Part shown: piece after piece, positions 10,031 to 18,521 of the stretch
How positions within the stretch are numbered: position 1 is the stretch's first letter
How the letters are laid out: every line of letters begins with the position of its first letter
DNA from: Tenacibaculum sp. MAR_2009_124
GTDB taxonomy: Bacteria > Bacteroidota > Bacteroidia > Flavobacteriales > Flavobacteriaceae
Length of the DNA stretch: 64,000 nt
Reading direction: 5' to 3'
Assembly: GCF_900105455.1 (NCBI RefSeq)
Contig: NZ_FNSF01000001.1
Span: forward strand, 1,245,001 to 1,309,000
Translations under genes and position numbers: made by a program
The notes under the pieces: model-generated
Database searches by the model: none
Seen by the model: only the letters and a program-made list of their open reading frames with translations
What the model was told of the DNA's origin: nothing

Positions 10031-10068
10031 TGTTCATAAATGAACATTTTTTTGTTCATATTCAAACA
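10031..10068. promoter_or_regulatory. Paired palindromic upstream activator sites
   Basis: Site 1 (10031..10046) is the palindrome TGTTCATAAATGAACA with perfect 7-bp arms. Site 2 (10053..10068), TGTTCATATTCAAACA, keeps the left arm and the outer bases of the right arm. The sites begin 22 bp apart, two helical turns, so bound dimers would lie on the same face of the DNA. They are about 90-120 bp upstream of the predicted sigma-54 start site and directly in front of the NtrC-type regulator gene. This is the expected position for enhancer binding by that regulator, and for control of its own gene. The assignment is inference. Confidence 0.6.
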
Positions 10069-10086
10069 AAACCTTATTTATGTAGT

Positions 10087-11457
10087 ATGAGAAAAAAAGA
10101 AGCTTCTATACTCATTGTTGACGACGACGACGATATTTTATTTTCTGCCAGAATTAGTCTGAAGAAATATTTTACTGAAATTATTACAAGTAATAACCCA
10201 AAAAAAATAGGAAATCATTTAAGTAATTCCACAATTGATGTGGTTTTACTCGACATGAATTATCGCGTTGGTTTTGAAGATGGTAAAGAAGGACTTTATT
10301 GGTTAAAGTATATTAAAGAAGTAAGTCCTGAAACTACAGTAATATTAATGACCGCTTTTGGTTCCGTAAACTTAGCCGTAGATGCTATTAAGCAAGGAGC
10401 TTCTGATTTTATTTTAAAACCCTGGAACACTGAAAAACTTTATGGTGTAGTAAATGTTGGTGTTGAACTGGCAAGATCTAAAAGAAAAACAGTTCAATTA
10501 GAAACTGTTCAAAACCAAGACAATTTAGATTTTCATAAAAAAGCTGGACATATTATAGGGAACTCTGCACCAATGGAATCTGCTATTCGCTTAGTAAAAA
10601 AAGTAGCTCCTACCGATGCCAACATTCTAATTTTAGGAGAAAATGGAACTGGTAAATATGTTTTTGCTAAGGAGATTCATTTAGAATCTCTTAGAAAAAA
10701 CGCTCCTTTTATTCATGTTGATTTAGGAGCATTGAATGAGAATTTATTTGAAAGTGAATTATTTGGTTACGCTAAAGGAGCTTTTACGGACGCTCATAAG
10801 GATACAATTGGTAGGTTTGAACTAGCCAAAGGAGGCACCATATTTTTAGATGAAATAGGAAACCTTCCTCTTCATTTACAATCAAAACTCTTGACAGTAA
10901 TTCAGAACAGAAAAATTACCCGATTAGGAGAAGGAAAAGAAAGAGAAATAGATGCTAGAATTATTTGTGCAACCAATGCTCCTATTCATGATATGGTTGA
11001 TAAACAAACATTCAGGCAAGATTTATTGTTTAGAATTAATACAATTGAATTAAATCTTCCTCCACTACGGGAAAGGCAAGATGATATACTATTGTTGGCC
11101 AATTATTTTTTGAAAAAATTAAATAATAAGTACAGAAAGAGTATTCAAGGGTTTTCAAATGAGGCCATTAATGGATTGAAAAATTACTCTTGGCCTGGAA
11201 ATATTAGAGAAGTTGAGCATATTGTTGAAAGAGCTGTAATTATAACGGATGAAAACATTATTCAATTATATGATTTACATTTTTCTGGAAAAAAAATAGA
11301 TAGCTCATTAGGCAATAACCTAAACATTGAAGAAACGGAGAAACTACTGATAAAGAAAGCTTTACAAAAGCATCAGGGCAATATTTCCAGAGCTGCTAAA
11401 GATTTAGGTTTAACCAGAGCAGCGCTATATAGACGCTTAGAAAAACATCAGTTATAA
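10087..11457 (+). CDS. NtrC-family sigma-54-dependent response regulator
   Basis: A 456-residue activator, started at ATG 10087 rather than the longer frame from 10030, because the receiver domain begins at once (SILIVDDDDD). The receiver domain spans residues 1-125, with D56 as likely phospho-acceptor. The AAA+ domain covers about 155-385, with Walker A GENGTGK, GAFTDA in place of the canonical GAFTGA sigma-54 contact loop, and Walker B GGTIFLDE. The C-terminus is a Fis-type HTH (NISRAAKDLGLTRAALYRRL). It overlaps the kinase start by one base (TAATG). It should activate the divergent exporter operon through the sigma-54 promoter at 9951..9966. Confidence 0.92.
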   Translation: MRKKEASILIVDDDDDILFSARISLKKYFTEIITSNNPKKIGNHLSNSTIDVVLLDMNYRVGFEDGKEGLYWLKYIKEVSPETTVILMTAFGSVNLAVDAIKQGASDFILKPWNTEKLYGVVNVGVELARSKRKTVQLETVQNQDNLDFHKKAGHIIGNSAPMESAIRLVKKVAPTDANILILGENGTGKYVFAKEIHLESLRKNAPFIHVDLGALNENLFESELFGYAKGAFTDAHKDTIGRFELAKGGTIFLDEIGNLPLHLQSKLLTVIQNRKITRLGEGKEREIDARIICATNAPIHDMVDKQTFRQDLLFRINTIELNLPPLRERQDDILLLANYFLKKLNNKYRKSIQGFSNEAINGLKNYSWPGNIREVEHIVERAVIITDENIIQLYDLHFSGKKIDSSLGNNLNIEETEKLLIKKALQKHQGNISRAAKDLGLTRAALYRRLEKHQL

Positions 11458-12773
11458 TGGGAAAACCTTTATACGTACAAATAATTATACGAATTACATT
11501 CCTTATTATTAATGGTGTTATTATATATCACTTTTTTAGCACTGGTTATGTTATTAATGGAATAGGCTTTTCTTTAATTTTGCTTTTTCAAATTTTCCTA
11601 TTTATTGATTATATGAAGAAAATACTGGGGGATATTGAAAAATCAATCGACTGTTTACTCTTTGAAGATTATACCAATACGATATCTACTCATAAAAGAA
11701 AAAACTCTTTGTATCATAAAACAGGGTTACTTTTAGAAAAAAATAGAAAGAAAAGTTTACAAAATAGTTCTGAAAGATTGATTTTCACTAATATTATTGA
11801 CAGTCTACCTTTTGGTATGTTAATATTGAGAAAAAATTTTCATGGATTTACGGAAGTATTTCAACTAAATCACGCCTTTGTTAATTTTTTGGATATACCA
11901 AAGTACTATCGTTGGGAGTTACTTAAAGAAAAAATAGGTCCACTTTTAGAGTTTATTGAAGAATGGAGAGAGGTAAAACACACTCTCAACATTAGCGTAA
12001 ATGAAAAAAAAGAAACTTTTTTTCTAAAAACATCCCTCACACGAACCAATGAACACGAGTACTTAATCGTTTCATTGGAAACAATACAACAATTAATTGA
12101 TAAAAAGGAAAAGGAGTCTTGGTATAAGTTAATGAATGTAATGTCACATGAAATAATTAATACGATTACTCCTATAAGTAGTTTAGCAGAAAATTTAGAT
12201 TCTCTTATTCAATTAGATAATTCTGAAGAAACTTTTGATGAATTATCACAGGGGCTAAACATTATAAAGCGTAGATCGCAAGACTTAACAACTTTTGTGG
12301 ATAACTATCGTAAACTCGCAGAATTGCCTATACCCAAAAAAATAAAATTAAATCTGCCTGAGTTGATTAGAGAAGTGTTGGTATTATTCAATTCTGAATT
12401 TGAGCAAAAGAATATTACTATATTGTTTGACAATTTTGAGGATGTTTACGTTCACGGAGACAAAAATCAAATAGAACAGGTAGTTATAAATTTGATATCC
12501 AATGCTATTTACGCTGTTCACAATTGTAAACAACCTCAAATAGAAGTACTTCTTGAACAAAATGAGAAAAGAACTTTTTTGTTTATAAAAGATAATGGAA
12601 TTGGGGTTTCAGAAGAGATTAAGGATCTAATATTTGTACCTTATTACACTACTCGTAAAGAAGGGGCCGGAATAGGGCTAACATTGAGTAAAAGTATCAT
12701 AGAAGCACATAATGGTACGATACGATTTAAGTCTAATGAGAAAATTACAGAGTTTCAGGTAATTTTTACATAG
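11457..12773 (+). CDS. Membrane sensor histidine kinase, partner of the NtrC-type regulator
   Basis: A 438-residue kinase. Two N-terminal membrane helices (about 5-50) have almost no periplasmic loop, so the signal is probably sensed in the membrane or cytoplasm. A PAS-like region follows (about 115-220), then the H-box NVMSHEIINTITPISSL, the N-box VVINLISNAIYAV, and G-boxes DNGIGV and GAGIGLTLSKSI. The HEIxN(T)xTP form of the H-box is typical of NtrY/NtrB-type kinases that pair with NtrC-family regulators. It is translationally coupled to the regulator by a TAATG overlap. The inducing signal is unknown; membrane stress or exporter substrate is possible. Confidence 0.9.
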   Translation: MGKPLYVQIIIRITFLIINGVIIYHFFSTGYVINGIGFSLILLFQIFLFIDYMKKILGDIEKSIDCLLFEDYTNTISTHKRKNSLYHKTGLLLEKNRKKSLQNSSERLIFTNIIDSLPFGMLILRKNFHGFTEVFQLNHAFVNFLDIPKYYRWELLKEKIGPLLEFIEEWREVKHTLNISVNEKKETFFLKTSLTRTNEHEYLIVSLETIQQLIDKKEKESWYKLMNVMSHEIINTITPISSLAENLDSLIQLDNSEETFDELSQGLNIIKRRSQDLTTFVDNYRKLAELPIPKKIKLNLPELIREVLVLFNSEFEQKNITILFDNFEDVYVHGDKNQIEQVVINLISNAIYAVHNCKQPQIEVLLEQNEKRTFLFIKDNGIGVSEEIKDLIFVPYYTTRKEGAGIGLTLSKSIIEAHNGTIRFKSNEKITEFQVIFT

Positions 12774-13356
12774 TTTACAAATGTAACATACCTCCATATT
12801 CATTTACTGCGAACTAACAAGCATACTCGACTCTTTTATTCTGCTTAACTAGTGTATTGTGAGTATTTATAGAAGCTTATATGTCATAATTAAAGATAAA
12901 ACTCTTTGTATTATAGGATATTAGCATTACTCGCTTAAATTCGTTTATAAGTCGCTCAAACATGCACTAAAAGACCAAATACAAGTCCTTTATATGAGGA
13001 AAAAGAGAGGTAAACATGATCCTGTAAAATTAATACTAAAAGAATGGGATAAGTTATGAAGTGTTTATCTTATTATCCCTTTAATCCTATTACGTCTACA
13101 ATTGTAAACCATTCATACCGATATTATAATCAATCAATCTGTTGTTACAGATGTAAACCTTTTTAAAACATCTAATTACCTACTAATTATAAATTTACTC
13201 TATACACAACAACTAACTTACTCTTTTTTAGATATTTAAGTGTATTTACTTTAAGTTTTACTGTAATATAATTACCTATTCAATAGCTTATTACATTTAT
13301 TTGCCCATATTAAACCTTTTGTTTACATTTGTGTATTAAGTAAATATATTACAATT
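12774..13356 (+). other. Intergenic region, 583 bp
   Basis: No convincing gene. A stop-free stretch without a good start ends at TGA 13057..13059 and includes a 21-codon frame from ATG 12994, which I do not regard as a gene. The right end holds the promoter of the HTH gene at 13300..13331. The rest is AT-rich without strong hairpins. Confidence 0.5.
13300..13331 (+). promoter_or_regulatory. Bacteroidetes-type housekeeping promoter
   Basis: TTTG at 13300..13303 is followed, after a 20-bp spacer, by TACATTTG at 13324..13331. This matches the -33 TTTG / -7 TAnnTTTG pattern of the primary sigma factor in Bacteroidetes. It would give a start about 18-20 nt before the GTG at 13357 and supports that start codon. 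Confidence 0.55.
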
Positions 13357-13818
13357 GTGAATAGATTGAATTTTTTGAACCGTATCAAAGAAGTAATTAA
13401 GTATTACAGTTTAACATCGTCAACTTTTGCGGAAAGTATTAGTGTTCCGAAATCAAGTATTTCCCATTTAATGTCTGGAAGGAATAAACCCAGCTTAGAT
13501 TTTGTTTTAAAAATTATAGATAAATTTCCAGAAGTTGACCTCTATTGGTTGTTGAATGGTGAAGGTAGCTTCCCAAAAAATAACATCATTGAAGAAACCA
13601 TTCCTGAAATAGAACATACAGATATTACTGATCCAGTAAAAAAAGAAGAAATCCAGCCTCAAAAAGTACAGGATACACCTACTCTTTTTTCAGGTTCTAC
13701 TGCTAATAATAACGTTGAGACCGACAAAGAAGATTATATTCAATCAAAAAAAACGAAGAAATTGGTTAAAGTTATACTTCTTTATAATGATGGAAGCTTT
13801 GATGAATTCAATAAATAG
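13357..13818 (+). CDS. XRE-like helix-turn-helix regulator
   Basis: A 153-residue protein starting at GTG 13357; no ATG is available in the early frame and a promoter lies just upstream. Residues 5-65 form a lambda-repressor/XRE-type HTH (IKEVIKYYSLTSSTFAESISVPKSSISHLMSG) followed by DLYWLLNGEGSF, a sequence common in flavobacterial HTH proteins of this size. The middle (70-125) is polar and probably disordered; the C-terminus (KKTKKLVKVILLYNDGSFDEF) is a short conserved tail. It is a single gene with no operon partners. DNA binding is well supported; the target is unknown. Confidence 0.8.
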   Translation: MNRLNFLNRIKEVIKYYSLTSSTFAESISVPKSSISHLMSGRNKPSLDFVLKIIDKFPEVDLYWLLNGEGSFPKNNIIEETIPEIEHTDITDPVKKEEIQPQKVQDTPTLFSGSTANNNVETDKEDYIQSKKTKKLVKVILLYNDGSFDEFNK

Positions 13819-14393
13819 AATATACTTCCATAGTACTCCTAATTATTTTTCAATTAAAAATTTCGCTGTATTATTTATTTTCAAAAGGCACTATTTAATA
13901 TGATTATCTATAATAGATAATACATTGCAAGCCTCAATCTTAACTGGTTTTGTTTTCCCGTAATAATCACTACTCTTTGGTATTATATGATTCATTATGA
14001 CTTAAGCATAATGATTTAATCTAGAATTTTAGACAAATTATCCCGTTTTTTTGTTATCAGAGGACTAAAATTGGTTGATTTTAAAAATTCGATGTAAAAA
14101 CACGAACCCTATAAATTATACATATACTAAACAAACACCTATTCAAACTAAAATAACTACAATAAAAACCCTTTTAAATTTACAGTTCAGTATTTTTTGA
14201 GTAATTCTATTTTAAATAATCTATTTACCAAAAGACTCAAAATTGAATATAATACACAATGATCCATCTTGCTTCGAAATACGCGATTCTCAGAGAGGTA
14301 TAATTACTACCAAATTTACGTAGTTTCTAAATAAGTTAAACTCCTCATAGTTTCACTATATATTATATGTATTTTTGCGTTTTACTTATTTGA
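13819..14393 (+). other. Intergenic region, 575 bp
   Basis: Only short frames without coding character. A possible -7 element TATTTTTG lies at 14370..14377, just before the methyltransferase start at 14394, but no good -33 partner was found. Nothing else was recognised. Confidence 0.45.
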
Positions 14394-15578
14394 ATGAATA
14401 CGTTATTACTATCCACTGAAGTTCAAAATTTTATTGATAACAATATAAATACTGATATCAACCGGCTATTGTTTAAAGGTTCACCTTTTGAGGGGATTAC
14501 TGTTCAGGAATTGGCGAATCAAATAATATCGAAAAAAAAGTCAGAAAAAAAATTACCATCTTGGTTTGAAACCGTAGCTATATTCTATCCACCAAAATTA
14601 AGTATTGAACAAACATCATCAGAAATAACGGCGAACTACAAATCTAGTTTGATCCAAGGAAATTCAATGATTGATATAACTGGTGGTTTTGGGATAGATT
14701 GTTTTTATTTTTCAAAAAAAAATGAAAAAGTGATTCATTGTGAAATGAATGCTGATTTATCCAATATTGCGAAATACAACTTTGAACAATTAGGAGTAAA
14801 TAATATAGAAACTATACCTCATGATGGACTTACCTATTTAAAAGAAAGTCAAGAGAATTTTGATGGTATTTATATTGATCCTTCTAGAAGAAGTGATGCA
14901 AAAGGGAAAGTTTTCTTATTGAAAGATTGTGCTCCAAATGTTCCTGATAATTTAGATTTCTTGTTTACCAAATCGAACACTATTTTAATTAAGAATTCTC
15001 CTATTCTAGATATTAGTGCCACTCTCAAAGAATTACAATTTGTAAAGGAAATCCACATTGTTGCTGTAAAAAATGAAGTGAAGGAACTTTTGTTTCTATT
15101 AGAAAAAGATTTCAATGGTGATTTAGAGATTAAAACAATCAATATAAAAAAAAATGGAAATGAAAACTATACACTTAAACTTAACGATAAATCCGAAGTC
15201 AAATTCGGTGAACCTCTAACCTATTTATACGAACCTAATTCAGCTATTTTGAAAGCTGGCGCCTTTGATCAAATAGGGAATTCATATGGATTGATAAAGT
15301 TACATCAACATTCTCACTTGTATACATCTAATGAGAAAATAATAAATTTTCCTGGGAGAATATTTAAAATACAAAACTCATTCGAATACAATAAAAAAAA
15401 ATCTAAAAAAGAAATTAATTCTGACAAGGCGAATATCACTACAAGAAACTTTCCCAAAACTGTTGAGCAATTAAGAAAGGAATTGAAATTAAAAGATGGT
15501 GGAGATCGCTATATTTTTTTCACAACAAACATTAACAATAAATTAATAGTTATCGACTGTAAAAAAATAATAATCTAA
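14394..15578 (+). CDS. Class I SAM-dependent methyltransferase with THUMP-like domain
   Basis: A 394-residue protein. The central Rossmann-type methyltransferase carries the SAM-binding motif DITGGFGID (about 98-106), acidic E at the end of beta-2 (IHCEMN), and a DPSRR motif (about 162-166) where nucleic-acid methyltransferases have their catalytic (D/N)PPY-like loop. The C-terminal ~90 residues with FPGRIFKIQNSF fit the THUMP-like domain found attached to this family in Bacteroidetes. The likely substrate is rRNA or tRNA in the cytoplasm, but the base modified is not known. It stands alone, convergent with acs across a bidirectional terminator. Confidence 0.8.
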   Translation: MNTLLLSTEVQNFIDNNINTDINRLLFKGSPFEGITVQELANQIISKKKSEKKLPSWFETVAIFYPPKLSIEQTSSEITANYKSSLIQGNSMIDITGGFGIDCFYFSKKNEKVIHCEMNADLSNIAKYNFEQLGVNNIETIPHDGLTYLKESQENFDGIYIDPSRRSDAKGKVFLLKDCAPNVPDNLDFLFTKSNTILIKNSPILDISATLKELQFVKEIHIVAVKNEVKELLFLLEKDFNGDLEIKTINIKKNGNENYTLKLNDKSEVKFGEPLTYLYEPNSAILKAGAFDQIGNSYGLIKLHQHSHLYTSNEKIINFPGRIFKIQNSFEYNKKKSKKEINSDKANITTRNFPKTVEQLRKELKLKDGGDRYIFFTTNINNKLIVIDCKKIII

Positions 15579-15660
15579 AGCATATCACGTTATATTATTG
15601 ATAAGTGTCTATATCATGATATGTTATTTATTAGGGGAATTATAAAATAACAACATATCG

Positions 15661-15690
15661 AAAAAACGCCTTGGAAACAAGGCGTTTTTT
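15661..15690. terminator. Bidirectional intrinsic terminator between methyltransferase and acs
   Basis: A perfect 13-bp stem, AAAAAACGCCTTG and its complement, closes a GAAA tetraloop. A- and T-runs on both sides allow termination in both directions, as suits the convergent genes that end at 15578 and 15833. Confidence 0.85.
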
Positions 15691-15832
15691 TCATGCTAAA
15701 AATTTAAAAACTATCTCTGATTCAAGCATATTGAGTATCTAATACCATTTATCTTTCAAAATTACTGACACAATCAAAACACAGCCTAAGGCACTGTTTT
15801 ACAATACAATATAAATTAACCACTTCTCCCTT

Positions 15833-17740
15833 TTAAAGAGCTTCTTTCATGATTAACTCTACGACTTCAGGGTTTAATAATGTGGAAGTATCTCCTAAAT
15901 TACTTGTATCTTTCGAAGCTATTTTTCTTAATATTCTTCTCATTATTTTACCACTACGTGTTTTTGGTAAACCAGGAACAAATTGTATTTTATTAAGTTT
16001 TGCTATAGGACCGATATGATCTGTAATTAGCTGATTAATTTCTTTTCTTAAATTATCACGATCTCTTACCTCGCCTGTCTCTTTCAAAATTACGTAACCA
16101 TATAATGCATTTCCTTTAACATCATGCGGGAATCCAACAATTGCCGATTCTGCGACCGCTGGATGTTCATTGATAGAATCTTCAATTGGAGCAGTTCCTA
16201 AATTATGACCAGAAACAATTATCACATCATCTACTCTACCTGTAATTCTATAATAACCTACCTCGTCTCGGAGAGCACCGTCGCCCGTAAAATACTTATT
16301 ATCAAAAGCTGAGAAATAAGTGTTTTTATAACGCTCATGATCCCCCCAAATAGTTCTTGCTATGGATGGCCATGGGAATTTTATGCATAATCTACCTTCA
16401 ACAGAATTCCCTTTTATTTCTTTTCCATTCTCATCCATTAAAGTAGGTTGAATTCCAGGTAAGGGTAAAGTAGCATAGGTTGGTTTTGTAGGAGTTGAAA
16501 ACGGTACTGGTGAAATTAAAATTCCTCCCGTTTCAGTTTGCCACCAAGTATCAACAATCGGACATTTTTTATCTCCAATATTGTCATTATACCAATGCCA
16601 AGCTTCTTCATTTATAGGTTCACCAACAGTACCTAATACTCTTAAACTACTCAATTCGTATTTATTAACAAAATCTAAATTTTCTTTAGCCAAGGCACGA
16701 ATGGCCGTTGGAGCCGTATAAAATTGCGTTATTTTATGTTTCTCAACAATATCCCAAAATCGTCCATAATCTGGATATGATGGTACCCCCTCAAACATTA
16801 CTGTTGTGGCTCCATTAGCTAAAGGACCATACACAATATAGGAATGTCCTGTTATCCACCCAATATCTGCAGTACACCAATAGATATCATTTTCTTTGTA
16901 CTGGAAAACATTCTTAAACGTGTAAGCCGTATAAACCATATATCCACCAGTAGTATGAAGCATTCCTTTTGGTCTACCCGTTGATCCAGAAGTATATAAA
17001 ATAAAAAGAGGATCTTCCGCATCCATAATTTCAGGATTACATTCGGCTGAAGCTTCGTCTAAAAGAGGCTGCAACCAATAATCTCTGCCACTTTTCATTT
17101 CAATATTAGTGTTAATTCTTTTTGCAACAAGAACATTTTCTACCGTGGGGCAATCTTCTAATCCCTCATCAACAATTCCTTTTAAATCAATAGTTTTTGC
17201 TCCTCTATAAGAACCATCTGAAGTAATTACCATTTTTGCCTGGCAATCATTAACTCTTGTAGATAACGCTGTCGAAGAGAAACCTGCAAATACAACAGAA
17301 TGAATTGCACCAATTCGAGCACATGCCAGAACCGAAACAGCAAGTTCAGGAATCATGGGTAAATAAATAATAACTCTATCTCCCTTTTGTATTCCTTTAG
17401 ATTTTAAAACATTAGCAAACTTACATACTTTTTCATGTAACTGTTTGTAAGTAATATGTTGTGCTTCTTCGTTTGGATTATTAGGTTCAAATAATATGGC
17501 CGTTTTATCTCCACGAACGTATAAGTGTTTATCTAAACAGTTTTCGGTAATATTTAATTTGGCTCCCTGAAACCATTTTATCTCTGGTTTTGTAAAGTCC
17601 CATTCTAGTACTTTATCCCATTTTTTCCTCCAAAGAAAATGTTCTTCTGCTACTTCTTCCCAAAAAACTTCAGGATATCTAACTGACTTTCTGTATACTT
17701 GAAAATATTCTTCTAAGTGTTTAATATGATAATTACTCAT
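15833..17740 (-). CDS. acs: Acetyl-CoA synthetase (AMP-forming)
   Basis: A 635-residue enzyme of normal length for Acs. It converts acetate, ATP and CoA to acetyl-CoA in the cytoplasm. Visible motifs are the P-loop-like YTSGSTGRPKGMLHT (about 257), DTWWQTETGG of the acetate pocket, YFTGDGA, and the C-terminal PKTRSGKIMRR with the catalytic Lys that is the usual target of reversible acylation. It is the last gene of the acetate uptake and sensing module on this strand. cobB at 26450 could reactivate it; this link is known from other bacteria and inferred here. Confidence 0.96.
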   Translation of the reverse strand: MSNYHIKHLEEYFQVYRKSVRYPEVFWEEVAEEHFLWRKKWDKVLEWDFTKPEIKWFQGAKLNITENCLDKHLYVRGDKTAILFEPNNPNEEAQHITYKQLHEKVCKFANVLKSKGIQKGDRVIIYLPMIPELAVSVLACARIGAIHSVVFAGFSSTALSTRVNDCQAKMVITSDGSYRGAKTIDLKGIVDEGLEDCPTVENVLVAKRINTNIEMKSGRDYWLQPLLDEASAECNPEIMDAEDPLFILYTSGSTGRPKGMLHTTGGYMVYTAYTFKNVFQYKENDIYWCTADIGWITGHSYIVYGPLANGATTVMFEGVPSYPDYGRFWDIVEKHKITQFYTAPTAIRALAKENLDFVNKYELSSLRVLGTVGEPINEEAWHWYNDNIGDKKCPIVDTWWQTETGGILISPVPFSTPTKPTYATLPLPGIQPTLMDENGKEIKGNSVEGRLCIKFPWPSIARTIWGDHERYKNTYFSAFDNKYFTGDGALRDEVGYYRITGRVDDVIIVSGHNLGTAPIEDSINEHPAVAESAIVGFPHDVKGNALYGYVILKETGEVRDRDNLRKEINQLITDHIGPIAKLNKIQFVPGLPKTRSGKIMRRILRKIASKDTSNLGDTSTLLNPEVVELIMKEAL

Positions 17741-17806
17741 GATATTAATTTTTTATATTGTGCGATTTAATTCTTTTTATAACTCTATAGGTTACTTCTC
17801 TTTACT

Positions 17807-18034
17807 TTATGACTCCTTTATTTTTGAGTTAAAAAGTCCGAACCAATTAGGATTTAAAAACTTTAACTTTATTAAAGACCATATAACAACGATAAAACAT
17901 ACCCCCATTACAATAGATAAAACAGGGCTCATGGATGTGTTGTTATATTCAAATTTAAATCGTATAAAGAGCGTTATTATAACATATATGGTAATAAATA
18001 TATCTGATGCTAAAGGTTTTAATGCTAGTTTCAT
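17807..18034 (-). CDS. Small two-helix membrane protein
   Basis: A 75-residue protein with two membrane helices (about 10-25 and 38-58) and a basic tail. I do not recognise a named family. It lies between the response regulator (97 bp upstream) and acs (66 bp downstream), on the same strand, and is probably co-expressed with the acetate module. An overlapping opposite-strand frame is less credible because it lacks operon context and its composition looks like a reverse reading. Confidence 0.55.
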   Translation of the reverse strand: MKLALKPLASDIFITIYVIITLFIRFKFEYNNTSMSPVLSIVMGVCFIVVIWSLIKLKFLNPNWFGLFNSKIKES

Positions 18035-18131
18035 CTGTTTGTTTTATTGTTAGTTAATTTGTCAGATGTAATTCATCTGTAATCTTTTAATTGGGTACAA
18101 GATTCTTTAAATTCAATTTATATCCTTAAAT

Positions 18132-18521
18132 TTAATCTGCTTGTTTGGTGTTTTTCAAAACTATTGCCTCAACCTTTTCAATCAATTTTTTCACGGAGAA
18201 AGGTTTAGTTACATAATCATCGGCGCCTAAACTCATCCCTTTTTCGATATCATTTGTTTTACTCTTGGCTGATAAAAAAATGACGTTTGTGTTTTTCAAA
18301 TGATCAACTTCCTTTATCTTTTTAAGAGTTTCATACCCATCCATTTTGGGCATCATAATATCTAATAATATTACCTGTGGTGATTGTTCTTTCGCAATCT
18401 CAAATGCTTCTGTTCCATCTCTTGCTATAAATACCTCATAGGATTTCTTTTTAAAGGCATACTCCAATGACATCACAATATTTGGTTCATCATCTACAAT
18501 TAAAATTCTTTTTACTTCCAT
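18132..18521 (-). CDS. Single-domain (CheY-like) response regulator
   Basis: A 129-residue receiver domain and nothing else: DDE near residues 10-12, phospho-acceptor D in ILLDIMMPKMDGY (about 54), the conserved S/T in VIFLSAKS and K in YVTKPF. It has no DNA-binding output. It overlaps the 3' end of the symporter-kinase gene by 10 nt, so the two are coupled and the kinase is its evident partner. In CrbS/CrbR-type systems the regulator carries an HTH output; here the output must go through another protein or by direct protein contact. Confidence 0.9.
   Translation of the reverse strand: MEVKRILIVDDEPNIVMSLEYAFKKKSYEVFIARDGTEAFEIAKEQSPQVILLDIMMPKMDGYETLKKIKEVDHLKNTNVIFLSAKSKTNDIEKGMSLGADDYVTKPFSVKKLIEKVEAIVLKNTKQAD

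Noticed and set aside
10030..10086. N-terminal extension of the NtrC-type regulator
   Set aside because: The extension would cover the palindromic sites, and the receiver domain begins directly after ATG 10087.
12994..13059. A 21-codon frame with basic and acidic residues in the 12.8-13.3 kb gap
   Set aside because: Too short, no promoter or recognised family; probably chance or a remnant too small to judge.
17739..18053. Plus-strand frame opposite the small membrane protein before acs
   Set aside because: It is the reverse reading of a minus-strand gene within a co-oriented module and has no promoter or homology cue.
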